Shown here in pieces: positions 57,475-64,000 of a stretch of 64,000 bases of DNA. Numbering within the stretch: position 1 is the stretch's first letter; every line of letters starts with the position of its first letter. Under the pieces are notes generated by a model, which worked only from the letters and a program-made list of their open reading frames with translations, did no database searches and was not told where the DNA came from. A program made the position numbers and the translations under genes. Location of the stretch: assembly GCF_001424025.1 (NCBI RefSeq), contig NZ_LMPZ01000001.1, positions 249,074 to 313,073 on the forward strand. Direction: 5' to 3'. This DNA is from Brevundimonas sp. Leaf363 (GTDB taxonomy: Bacteria; Pseudomonadota; Alphaproteobacteria; Caulobacterales; Caulobacteraceae).

Positions 57475-58860
57475 ATGTCCCTCCCATCCCGCCTCATCGC
57501 CGTCGATGCGCCTGAGGCGTCCGGCGCCGTCCCGGTCCGCTTCGTCGGACCGGGCGGCGACACTGCCGAGCGGGCGATGGCGTGGGCGCAGGTGAACGGC
57601 TTCACCGGCGCGTCCGGCCAGATGGTGCTGGTCCCCGGCGCCGACGGCGGGCTCGACCATGTGCTGGTCGGGGCGGGCCAGACTTTTGATCCCTGGAGCG
57701 CGCGGGCGCTGGCGGCCAAGCTGCCGACCGGCGTCTATCGGCTTGAGGCCGAGCCGGAGGACGCCAGGACGGTGACCCTGGCCTTCCTTCTGGGGACCTA
57801 TCGCTTCGATCGCTACAAGACGGTGGAGCGGCCCTCGCCCCGGCTGGTCGCGCCAGAGGGGCTCGACGTGGACGAGGTGGTCCGCATCGCGGGCGCCTGC
57901 GCCCTGGTCCGCGAAATGGTCGATACGCCCGCCGCCGACATGGGCCCGCTGCAGATCGAGACCATCGCGCGAGAGATCGCCGAGAGCGCGGGCGCGACCC
58001 TGACCGTCATCACCAGCGACGCCCTTCTGGAGGCCGACTATCCCGCCGTTCACGCCGTCGGTCGGGCGGCGGTTCCGGCGCGGGCGCCGCGCCTGATCGA
58101 AATGGGGTGGAGGCTGGACCGCACCGAGCTGCCGCTGGTCGCCTTGGTCGGCAAGGGCGTGGTCTTCGACACCGGCGGCCTGAACATCAAGGCTGGCGCG
58201 GGCATGCGGAACATGAAGAAGGACATGGGGGGCGCCGCCCATGTGCTGGGTCTGGCGCGAATGATCACCCAGGCCGATCTGCCGGTGCGGCTGGTGGTCG
58301 TGGTGGCGGCGGTCGAGAACGCCATCGCCGGCGACGCCTTCCGGCCCGGCGACATCCTGCGGACGCGCAAGGGACTGACGGTCGAAGTCGGCAACACGGA
58401 TGCGGAGGGTCGGCTGGTGCTGGCCGACGCCCTGACCCGCGCGGGTGAGCATTCGCCGGACGTGACGCTGGATTTCGCCACCCTGACCGGCGCGGCGCGG
58501 ATCGCCCTGGGGCCGCAATTGCCGCCTCTCTATACGGACGACGACGCGATGGCCGAGGGGTTGCTGGCGGCGGGCCGGGATCAGGCCGATCCCCTGTGGC
58601 GGATGCCGCTGTGGGCTGGATACGCCCCGGCGCTGGAGGCGGAGATCGCCGACCTGCGCAACGATCCGGCCGCCTGGGCCCAGGCCGGATCGGTCACCGC
58701 CGCCCTGTTCCTCAAGCGGTTCGCGCCCGAGACCGGCGTCTGGGCGCACCTGGACATCTTCGCCTGGAACCCGCGCGCCCGGCCCGGCTGGCCCGAGGGC
58801 GGCGAAGCGCAAGGCATCCGCGCCGCCTACGCCTGGCTGAAGGGTCGCTTTCCCGTCTGA
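57475..58860 (+). CDS. M17-family leucyl aminopeptidase
   Basis: A 461-residue cytosolic metallo-aminopeptidase. The catalytic domain shows VALVGKGVVFDTGGLNIKAG with the active-site Lys, MKKDMGGAAHVLGLA, the metal-site NTDAEGRLVLADALT, and TGAARIALGP. The N-terminal macro-like domain is shorter and divergent from PepA, as in the second alphaproteobacterial M17 group. MSLPSRLIAVDAPE at 57475 is the start. It is followed by an NlpC/P60 gene on the same strand after 68 bp. Confidence 0.93.
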   Translation: MSLPSRLIAVDAPEASGAVPVRFVGPGGDTAERAMAWAQVNGFTGASGQMVLVPGADGGLDHVLVGAGQTFDPWSARALAAKLPTGVYRLEAEPEDARTVTLAFLLGTYRFDRYKTVERPSPRLVAPEGLDVDEVVRIAGACALVREMVDTPAADMGPLQIETIAREIAESAGATLTVITSDALLEADYPAVHAVGRAAVPARAPRLIEMGWRLDRTELPLVALVGKGVVFDTGGLNIKAGAGMRNMKKDMGGAAHVLGLARMITQADLPVRLVVVVAAVENAIAGDAFRPGDILRTRKGLTVEVGNTDAEGRLVLADALTRAGEHSPDVTLDFATLTGAARIALGPQLPPLYTDDDAMAEGLLAAGRDQADPLWRMPLWAGYAPALEAEIADLRNDPAAWAQAGSVTAALFLKRFAPETGVWAHLDIFAWNPRARPGWPEGGEAQGIRAAYAWLKGRFPV

Positions 58861-58928
58861 TCGGGCCGTCGTTAAGGCGATTTTCGTTCCTGTGTACGCA
58901 GGGTGGCGCCCCAATCGGACGCCTGCGC

Positions 58929-59711
58929 TTGAACCTTTCCGACTTCATCAACCCCCGCTCCGCCCTGGCGCGGCCCGACCTGGCGGAACAGGTTCTGGAC
59001 GGGCTGGTTCCGGCCGCCGCCTATCTCGCGACCAAGGCGTGGCATGGCTGTGGCGCGGTCTGTGATGTGTTCGAAGGTCCCGAGGCTGGAGCGGTGCGGA
59101 TCAGCCAGCTTCTGGCCGGCGAAGTCTTCGATGTGCTGGACCGGTTCGGCGACCGCCTGTGGGGCCGCTGCCGCCGCGACGGCGAGGTCGGCTGGATCGC
59201 CGAGCAGGACCTGAGCCCCGGCGCGCCGCTGGCGACCCATCGCGTGGCCTCGGTCGAGGCGGACCTGCCCCTGAACGCCCTAGTGGTTTCGCGGGACGGC
59301 GACGACCGCCTGGCCCCCATCGGCGACTTCGAGCGCGACCCGGTCGAGGTGGCCGAGCGCCTGCTGGGCCGCCCCCACGCGCCGGGCGCCCGCTCGTCCG
59401 TCTCCACCGATTGCTCCGGCCTGGTGCAGCAAGCGCTGCTGGCCTGCGGTCTCCCCGGTCCGCGCCGCGCCGCCGATCAGGCCGAGCTGGGCCACGCCGT
59501 CGATCGCGCCGAGGCGCGGCGCGGCGATCTGGTCGTCTGGCTATCGCCGCAGGACGCCCGGTGGACCGGTCATTCCGGCCTGATGTTGGACCCCGACACC
59601 GTCCTGCACGCCACCGGCTTCCACGGCGCCGTGGTCACCGAGCCCTTCGATGTCGTCGAAGCCCGCTGCCTCGCCGACGGCGACCAGCCCGCGATCTTCC
59701 GCCGGCTCTGA
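58929..59711 (+). CDS. NlpC/P60-family cysteine peptidase
   Basis: A protein of about 260 residues. SH3-like domains occupy about 35-115 (ISQLLAGEVFDVLDRFGDRLWGRC then VGWIAEQDLSP). The C40 peptidase domain follows with catalytic C162 in STDCSGLVQQALL, H215 in TGHSGLML and H227 in VLHATGF. These enzymes cut stem peptides of peptidoglycan or its fragments; no signal peptide is seen, so a cytosolic recycling role is possible. There is no in-frame ATG near the 5' end; TTG at 58929 is the best guess and remains uncertain. Confidence 0.87.
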   Translation: MNLSDFINPRSALARPDLAEQVLDGLVPAAAYLATKAWHGCGAVCDVFEGPEAGAVRISQLLAGEVFDVLDRFGDRLWGRCRRDGEVGWIAEQDLSPGAPLATHRVASVEADLPLNALVVSRDGDDRLAPIGDFERDPVEVAERLLGRPHAPGARSSVSTDCSGLVQQALLACGLPGPRRAADQAELGHAVDRAEARRGDLVVWLSPQDARWTGHSGLMLDPDTVLHATGFHGAVVTEPFDVVEARCLADGDQPAIFRRL

Positions 59712-59779
59712 CCCCGCCATTGGCGGCGAGCGCTCCTTCAGGCAGCCTTTTCCTCGATCGACTTCACGACGAGGCATCC

Positions 59780-60211
59780 ATGTCCAAGCGACCGACCGCA
59801 GCCCTTTCCCTGGCAGTCATGCTTCTGGCGGCTTGCCAGCGACCGGAGCCCAATCCGTGGTTCGGCCTGTGGTCACTCAGGGCGGAGGACGCCAAGGGCG
59901 ATCCCGAGACGCTCGTCTATCGAGATGCCGGAAACGCCGCGATGCGGATGGAGTCGGTTGAGGCGCGCAGCATCATCGTGACCCGGTTTGACGGCGCACC
60001 GTCGCCCGACACCGGTCCGAAAGGCGCCGGCAACACCCTTGCGGTGAAAGCGACCTCTCCGACCAGCTATCGCTGGACATTCTCGGTCGCCGGCAAGCCC
60101 TTCGTCCAAGGTGAGAACACGCTCGCCGCCGACCGCCAGTCCTTCACGGAAGTCAGCTGGCTGGTCGAGAAGCCGGGCGACAAGGTCACCCTCGTCTATG
60201 AGCGGCAATAG
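59780..60211 (+). CDS. Small lipoprotein of unknown function
   Basis: A 143-residue protein with a lipoprotein signal MSKRPTAALSLAVMLLAAC (Cys19, LLAAC lipobox). The mature part looks like a small beta-barrel (NPWFGLWSLRAEDAKGD onwards, ending DKVTLVYERQ). I do not recognise the family. Compared with its neighbours it uses fewer G/C third positions in places, but not strikingly. It converges on the cytochrome gene across a terminator. Confidence 0.7.
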   Translation: MSKRPTAALSLAVMLLAACQRPEPNPWFGLWSLRAEDAKGDPETLVYRDAGNAAMRMESVEARSIIVTRFDGAPSPDTGPKGAGNTLAVKATSPTSYRWTFSVAGKPFVQGENTLAADRQSFTEVSWLVEKPGDKVTLVYERQ

Positions 60212-60220
60212 TCCGCAAAA

Positions 60221-60249
60221 CAAAAAAGGGCGGCCCGCGAAGGCCGCCC
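60221..60249 (-). terminator. Rho-independent terminator after the cytochrome c gene
   Basis: On the minus strand, GGGCGGCC-TTCGCG-GGCCGCCC followed by TTTTTTG. It lies 23 bp past the cytochrome stop and 10 bp past the stop of the convergent lipoprotein gene. Confidence 0.9.
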
Positions 60250-60271
60250 TCTGGTGGTCTCTAGCCTGCGA

Positions 60272-60991
60272 TCAGGCGTTCGGCGGGGCCGGGCTGGTCG
60301 CGGCGGGCGGGGCCGCCGGCGTCGCCTGGGTCGTGGCGCCGGGCGTGGCCGGGGCGGTCGGAGCCGCTTCCGTGGCCGGGGCGCCCTCGGCGGCCGGGGC
60401 CGCAGCGCCGTCGGCCGGAGCCGCCGCCGCACCCGGCTGGCGCGCGGGATCCGGCGCGGGGATGCCGAAACCGCCCGAACCCTGCGAGCGCAGATAGGCG
60501 ATCAGGTCGATGCGGGTCTGGGTGTCGCGGATGCCGGCGAACGACATCTTGGTGCCCGGGACGTAACGGCCCGGCGCCGTCAGGAAGTGGTCCAGCTCGT
60601 CATAGCCCCAGGTCGGGAACTCGGCCTTGTGCTTGGCCATGGCGTCCGAATAGGCGAAGCCGGCGCGGTGCATGACCGGGCCGCCGACCACGCCGTAGAG
60701 GTTCGGGCCGATGCCATCGGCGCCGCCCTGGGCGTTGTTGTGGCAGGCCTGGCAGCGCGCGAAGGCGGCCTCGCCCTTGGCGATGTCGGCCACCGGCAGG
60801 ACCGTGCCCCAGTCGGTCGGCAGAACCGCCGCCTCGCCCGAGGCCTCTTCCTGGACGGCGACGAAATAGCCGGCCTTCTCGGGCGCCTCGCGGTGATACA
60901 TCATCGCGGCGCCCTGCTGGACGACCAGGATGACGAAGGCGGTGCCCAGGGCGGCGCCGAAAATCTTATTCAACTTCAGATCGCCGCTCAT
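60272..60991 (-). CDS. Membrane-anchored cytochrome c (CycM/c552 type)
   Basis: A 239-residue class I cytochrome c tethered by an uncleaved N-terminal helix (about 9-28). Haem-binding CQACH (C80, C83, H84), GIGPNLYGVVGG, and axial Met149 in GTKMSFAG are in order. The family carries electrons from the bc1 complex to terminal oxidases in the membrane plane. A Pro/Ala-rich C-terminal tail of about 65 residues is an addition. It depends on the Ccm system encoded in this window. It is divergent from kdsB. Confidence 0.94.
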   Translation of the reverse strand: MSGDLKLNKIFGAALGTAFVILVVQQGAAMMYHREAPEKAGYFVAVQEEASGEAAVLPTDWGTVLPVADIAKGEAAFARCQACHNNAQGGADGIGPNLYGVVGGPVMHRAGFAYSDAMAKHKAEFPTWGYDELDHFLTAPGRYVPGTKMSFAGIRDTQTRIDLIAYLRSQGSGGFGIPAPDPARQPGAAAAPADGAAAPAAEGAPATEAAPTAPATPGATTQATPAAPPAATSPAPPNA

Positions 60992-61140
60992 CCGCGTCGT
61001 CGCATCCCGTGTTGGTCATCGCGCGCGGCCTGACCGACCGCTCGCCTTGCGTGGGCGTCTCTGACACGCTAGCGCGGCCTTCGCAACGGCTCCGGGTCGC
61101 CATTTCGACGCGACCGGGCCCTCAGCTGTCAGGTCCCCGC

Positions 61141-61863
61141 ATGACCCCTTTGATATTGATACCCGCTCGCATGGGCGCGACCCGTCTTCCGGGCAAGCCG
61201 CTGGCCGACATCGGCGGAAAGCCCATGATCGTGCGGGCCTATCAGGCGGCCGAGGCGTCCGGCTTGCCGGTTGCGGTGGCGGCGGGCGATCCCGAGATCG
61301 TCGAGGCGGTGGAGGCGACGGGCGGCCGCGCCGTCCTGACCGATCCGTCGCTGCCCTCGGGCTCGGACCGCATTCGCGCCGCCATCGACGCCATCGACCC
61401 GGAGGGCGACTTCGACGCCGTGGTGAACCTGCAGGGCGACATGCCCTTCGCCGATCCCGGCCTGGCCGTCGCCTGCGCCGCCGTGCTGCACAGCCGCCCC
61501 GAATGCGACATCGCCACACTGGTCGCGCCCGAGCTGGACGTGTCGGACCGGTCGAACCCGGACGTGGTCAAGGCGGTGCTGGCCCTGGCCGAAGGCGATC
61601 ACTCCGCGCGCGCCCTCTATTTCACCCGCTCGACCCTGTACGGCGACGCGCCGATCTGGCGGCACATCGGCGTCTACGGCTACCGCCGCGAGGCGCTGGA
61701 CCGCTTCTGCGCCGCCCCGCCGTCGCCGCTGGAGATGCGCGAGAAGCTGGAGCAGTTGCGCGCGCTGGAGATGGGCCTGACCATCTGGGCCGCCGTCGTC
61801 GCCGAAGCCCCCCTGTCCGTCGACAACCCCGCCGACCTGGAAGCCGCGCGCAAGCTGGCCTGA
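61141..61863 (+). CDS. kdsB: 3-deoxy-manno-octulosonate cytidylyltransferase
   Basis: A 240-residue enzyme that activates KDO as CMP-KDO for lipopolysaccharide core synthesis. Nucleotide site LILIPARMGATRLPGKPLADIGGKPMI, then PSLPSGSDRIRAA, VVNLQGDMPFADP and the late HIGVYGYRREALDRFCA with SPLEMREKLEQLRALEMG. All blocks are present at normal length. ATG at 61141. It indicates a KDO-containing LPS. A 12-bp perfect hairpin lies just past the stop. Confidence 0.96.
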   Translation: MTPLILIPARMGATRLPGKPLADIGGKPMIVRAYQAAEASGLPVAVAAGDPEIVEAVEATGGRAVLTDPSLPSGSDRIRAAIDAIDPEGDFDAVVNLQGDMPFADPGLAVACAAVLHSRPECDIATLVAPELDVSDRSNPDVVKAVLALAEGDHSARALYFTRSTLYGDAPIWRHIGVYGYRREALDRFCAAPPSPLEMREKLEQLRALEMGLTIWAAVVAEAPLSVDNPADLEAARKLA

Positions 61864-61880
61864 GCGCCACGCCTACCCAC

Positions 61881-61909
61881 GTCATCCTCGGATCAAGTCC
61901 GAGGATGAC
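61881..61909. repeat. Short intergenic hairpin, CCTCGG family (copy G)
   Basis: GTCATCCTCGGA-TCAAG-TCCGAGGATGAC: a perfect 12-bp stem. It is the terminal unit of the family seen at 48058-48190, reduced to one hairpin, between the convergent kdsB and MFS genes. Confidence 0.75.
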
Positions 61910-61929
61910 GACTGAGGGGGAGGGACTTC

Positions 61930-63237
61930 TCAGCTCAGCTTGTCCGCCTTGCGCAGGTCGGGGAACAGCTTGGCCCAGACCCCCGTGGCGACCAGGGCCC
62001 CGATGCCGCCGAAGATCGCCGCGCCTACGGGCCTCAGCAGGTAGGACACCAGGCCGGTGAAGGCGTCGCCCAGCTCGTTGGAGGCGCCGATGAACAGCAT
62101 GGACACCGACGACACCCGTCCGCGCATGTGATCGGGCGTGGCCAGCTGGATCAGGGTCTGGCGGATATTGACGCTGATCATGTCGGCCGCCCCGGCGATG
62201 AACAGGGCCGCGCCCGACAGCCAGACGACGCGCGAGACGCCGAAGATCAGGGTGCAGACCCCGAAAACGGCCACCGCCCCGAACATCCACCGCCCGCCGT
62301 GCTTCACGATCGGCCAGCGCGCCAGATACAGCGCCATGCTGAAGGCGCCGACGCCGAAGGAGGCGCGGAACAGTCCGAAGCCCTCCGGCCCGATGTGCAG
62401 GATGTCGCGCGCGAATATGGGGATCAGCAGGGCGACGCCCGCCAGCAGCACCACGACCAGATCCAGCGAGATGGCCCCCATGACCACGCCGGTCTTCCAG
62501 ATGTAGGCCAGCCCCTCCTTCACCGAGGCGATCCGTCCGGCCAGCCCCGCCGCCGTCAGCCGGTTCAGCGGCAGGCCCGAGGTCTTGATCAGCACGAAAC
62601 AGCCCAGCGCCAGGGTGAACAGCACCACCGACACGCCATAGGCGAAGGCGGTCGATACGGCGATCAACAGGCCGCCGACGGCTGGGCCGGCGATGGCGCC
62701 GACCTGGAAGGCCAGCGACTGGGCCACGATGGCGCGCGGCAGGGCGGCGCGGCCGACGATCATGGGCAGGAAGGCCTGGCTGGCGGGGGCCAGGAAGGCG
62801 CGCGAGACGCCGAAGATGGCGGCGATGACCAGCAGCCCCCACAGCGGCGGCGCCCCGTGCAGGGCCAGGCCCAGGAAGGCGACGGCGCAGAACAGCTCGC
62901 CGCCGATGGAGGCCATGACGGTCAGGCGCCGGTCGCGTCGGTCGGCCATCTCGCCCGCCGGCAGGGTCAGGATCAGCAGCGGCAGGAACTGCACCAGCCC
63001 GACGGCGCCGGTGTAAAGCGCCGCCTGCTCGATCGAGGCCCCGCGCAGCCGGGCGATATCCAGCACCTGCCACAGGACGCAGGTCGACTGGATTTGGATC
63101 GCCAGGACGGCGGCCAGCCGCCCGACCCACAGCAGGCGGAAATCGTTGATGACCCAGGGATTGGTCCCGTGCGCCGCCAGGGCCGCCTCGGACACGGCGG
63201 GGGTGATGGGTTGGGGGGCTTCAGGTCCGTCGGTCAT
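61930..63237 (-). CDS. MFS transporter (EntS-like exporter family)
   Basis: A 435-residue inner-membrane transporter with twelve predicted helices. The N-terminal NPWVINDFRLLWVGRLAAVLAIQIQ, the cytosolic loop LPAGEMADRRDRRL (MFS motif A) and SRAFLAPASQAFLPMIVGRAALPRA segment place it in the EntS/MefA-like group, which exports siderophores, drugs or metabolites. The substrate is unknown. Its ATG lies inside the end of the cupin gene (17-bp overlap), so the two are probably coupled. Confidence 0.88.
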   Translation of the reverse strand: MTDGPEAPQPITPAVSEAALAAHGTNPWVINDFRLLWVGRLAAVLAIQIQSTCVLWQVLDIARLRGASIEQAALYTGAVGLVQFLPLLILTLPAGEMADRRDRRLTVMASIGGELFCAVAFLGLALHGAPPLWGLLVIAAIFGVSRAFLAPASQAFLPMIVGRAALPRAIVAQSLAFQVGAIAGPAVGGLLIAVSTAFAYGVSVVLFTLALGCFVLIKTSGLPLNRLTAAGLAGRIASVKEGLAYIWKTGVVMGAISLDLVVVLLAGVALLIPIFARDILHIGPEGFGLFRASFGVGAFSMALYLARWPIVKHGGRWMFGAVAVFGVCTLIFGVSRVVWLSGAALFIAGAADMISVNIRQTLIQLATPDHMRGRVSSVSMLFIGASNELGDAFTGLVSYLLRPVGAAIFGGIGALVATGVWAKLFPDLRKADKLS

Positions 63238-63697
63238 GTTTCGGGTAGGGGCTTCCGTCGCGGTGGAAATAGCGGTCGGCCCCGGCGGGGAAGACCATGT
63301 CGATATCGGGATAGTCCGCTGAATCCTGACCCGGTCGGCGCGAGCCGACCTCCAGCAACAGCGCGTCTCGCCCGGAGCGGTTCTCGATCTTGTGGCCGTC
63401 GGCGACGCCGGCCTTGAAGCCGGCGCAGTCGCCGGCTCTCAGCACCGTTTCCCCGCCATCCTCGACCAGCACGACCTCACCCTCGACGATCCAGACGAAC
63501 TCGTCCTCGCCCGAGTGCCAGTGGCGCTGCGACGACCAGGCCCCCGCCGGCAGGCGCAGCAAATTGACGCCGAACTGGTCCAGCCCGGCCGCGTCGCCCA
63601 GCCGGGCGCGGCGACGTGGCTTGCACGGCGCGGCGTATTCCTCCGGATAAGCGGTCCCGGCGCTTTGCGGCGCGGATGCAATGTCGATCTTGGGCAT
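63221..63697 (-). CDS. Cupin-domain protein
   Basis: A 158-residue single-cupin protein. The first cupin motif is visible as [28 protein letters not shown], with the HxH and Glu metal ligands, and the second as [33 protein letters not shown] about 10 bp upstream supports the ATG at 63697. It could bind a metal and a small substrate, or act as a sensor. Overlap with the MFS gene suggests a shared pathway. Its start is 29 bp from the divergent dapE start. Confidence 0.88.
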   Translation of the reverse strand: MPKIDIASAPQSAGTAYPEEYAAPCKPRRRARLGDAAGLDQFGVNLLRLPAGAWSSQRHWHSGEDEFVWIVEGEVVLVEDGGETVLRAGDCAGFKAGVADGHKIENRSGRDALLLEVGSRRPGQDSADYPDIDMVFPAGADRYFHRDGSPYPKHDRRT

Positions 63698-63726
63698 TAT
63701 GGCGAAGCCTCCTAAAGCATAGGCGC

Positions 63727-64000
63727 ATGTCCCGCGCATCACTTCCTATGATCGATCCCGTCGAACTGACCCGCGACCTGATCCGGCGTCCATCCGTCAC
63801 GCCGTTGGACGAAGGCGCGATGGACGTGTTGCAGGCGCGGCTGGAGGCGATGGGCTTCGCGTGTCGCCGGATGGCGTTCGAGGGGATCGAGAACCTCTAC
63901 GCCCGGCGTGGGACGGCCCGCCCCAACCTCTGCTTCGCCGGCCATACCGACGTGGTGCCCGTGGGCGCCGAGGCCGACTGGAGCGCCGGGCCGTTCGAGG
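63727..64000 (+). CDS. dapE: Succinyl-diaminopimelate desuccinylase (partial, runs off the window)
   Basis: The first roughly 91 residues of a M20 metallopeptidase-fold enzyme that makes LL-diaminopimelate for peptidoglycan and lysine. [54 protein letters not shown], with the metal-binding His in GHTD, and the following DWSAGPFE are characteristic of DapE. The start is ATG 63727 or 63748; neither has a strong ribosome site. The rest of the gene lies beyond the right edge. Confidence 0.93.
   Translation, partial: MSRASLPMIDPVELTRDLIRRPSVTPLDEGAMDVLQARLEAMGFACRRMAFEGIENLYARRGTARPNLCFAGHTDVVPVGAEADWSAGPFE

Overview
The window is a GC-rich chromosomal segment of a Caulobacteraceae-type alphaproteobacterium, most likely Brevundimonas or a close relative. 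The evidence is the gene content and order (a CenR-like regulator beside a YggS protein, ftsY-yciB-ccm, sdhCDAB plus a ferredoxin, katG/oxyR/ahpCD), a CtrA-like box before a chemotaxis cassette, and strong codon bias. It looks like core chromosome: I see no insertion sequence, prophage, CRISPR array, rRNA operon or integrase, and one tRNA (Gly, anticodon CCC). No stretch longer than 300 bases lacks a gene.

Layout. 0-8 kb: rpe, heparinase-like gene, ThiE-family gene, yggS, OmpR-type regulator, SLC13 permease, xthA. 8-13 kb: lolA, ftsK, ubiH-type hydroxylase. 13-19 kb: sdhC-D-A-B-ferredoxin operon, a HIT protein and mdh with a strong terminator. 19-26 kb: a two-gene ring-cleavage pair (isomerase and hydrolase), a YqjD/YqjE-like envelope pair, a phosphoesterase/lipid-kinase pair, small lipoproteins, a thioredoxin-reductase-like enzyme. 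26-28.5 kb: tRNA-Gly and a tightly coupled cassette of CheY, a miniature CheZ-like protein, a second receiver protein with a FliM/CheZ-like C-terminal peptide, and a CheE-like protein. 28.5-38 kb: nadE, ftsY-yciB, a MarR regulator with a histone-like tail, and cytochrome c maturation genes ccmA-B and ccmC-D-G separated by an opposite-strand S41 peptidase. 38-48 kb: acnA behind a near-perfect Fur-type palindrome, an HMCES/YedK protein, a peroxide-defence island (oxyR, katG, ahpC, ahpD) and icd. 48-58 kb: twin DUF2939 proteins, alaS, a membrane histidine kinase, thrS, yidD, a NifU/IscU-like scaffold and a TadD-like TPR protein. 58-64 kb: M17 aminopeptidase, NlpC/P60 peptidase, membrane cytochrome c, kdsB, an MFS exporter, a cupin and the start of dapE.

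Themes. Four TCA-cycle units (sdh, mdh, acnA, icd) and the cytochrome c and quinone genes make this a respiratory region. The Fur-like box between ccmA and acnA suggests iron control of haem and Fe-S functions. Intergenic gaps are repeatedly filled by long dyad-symmetric repeats, including a roughly 160 bp element present twice in opposite orientation. The most interesting candidate system is the four-gene chemotaxis cassette, in which two different proteins carry CheY-docking-like C-terminal peptides.
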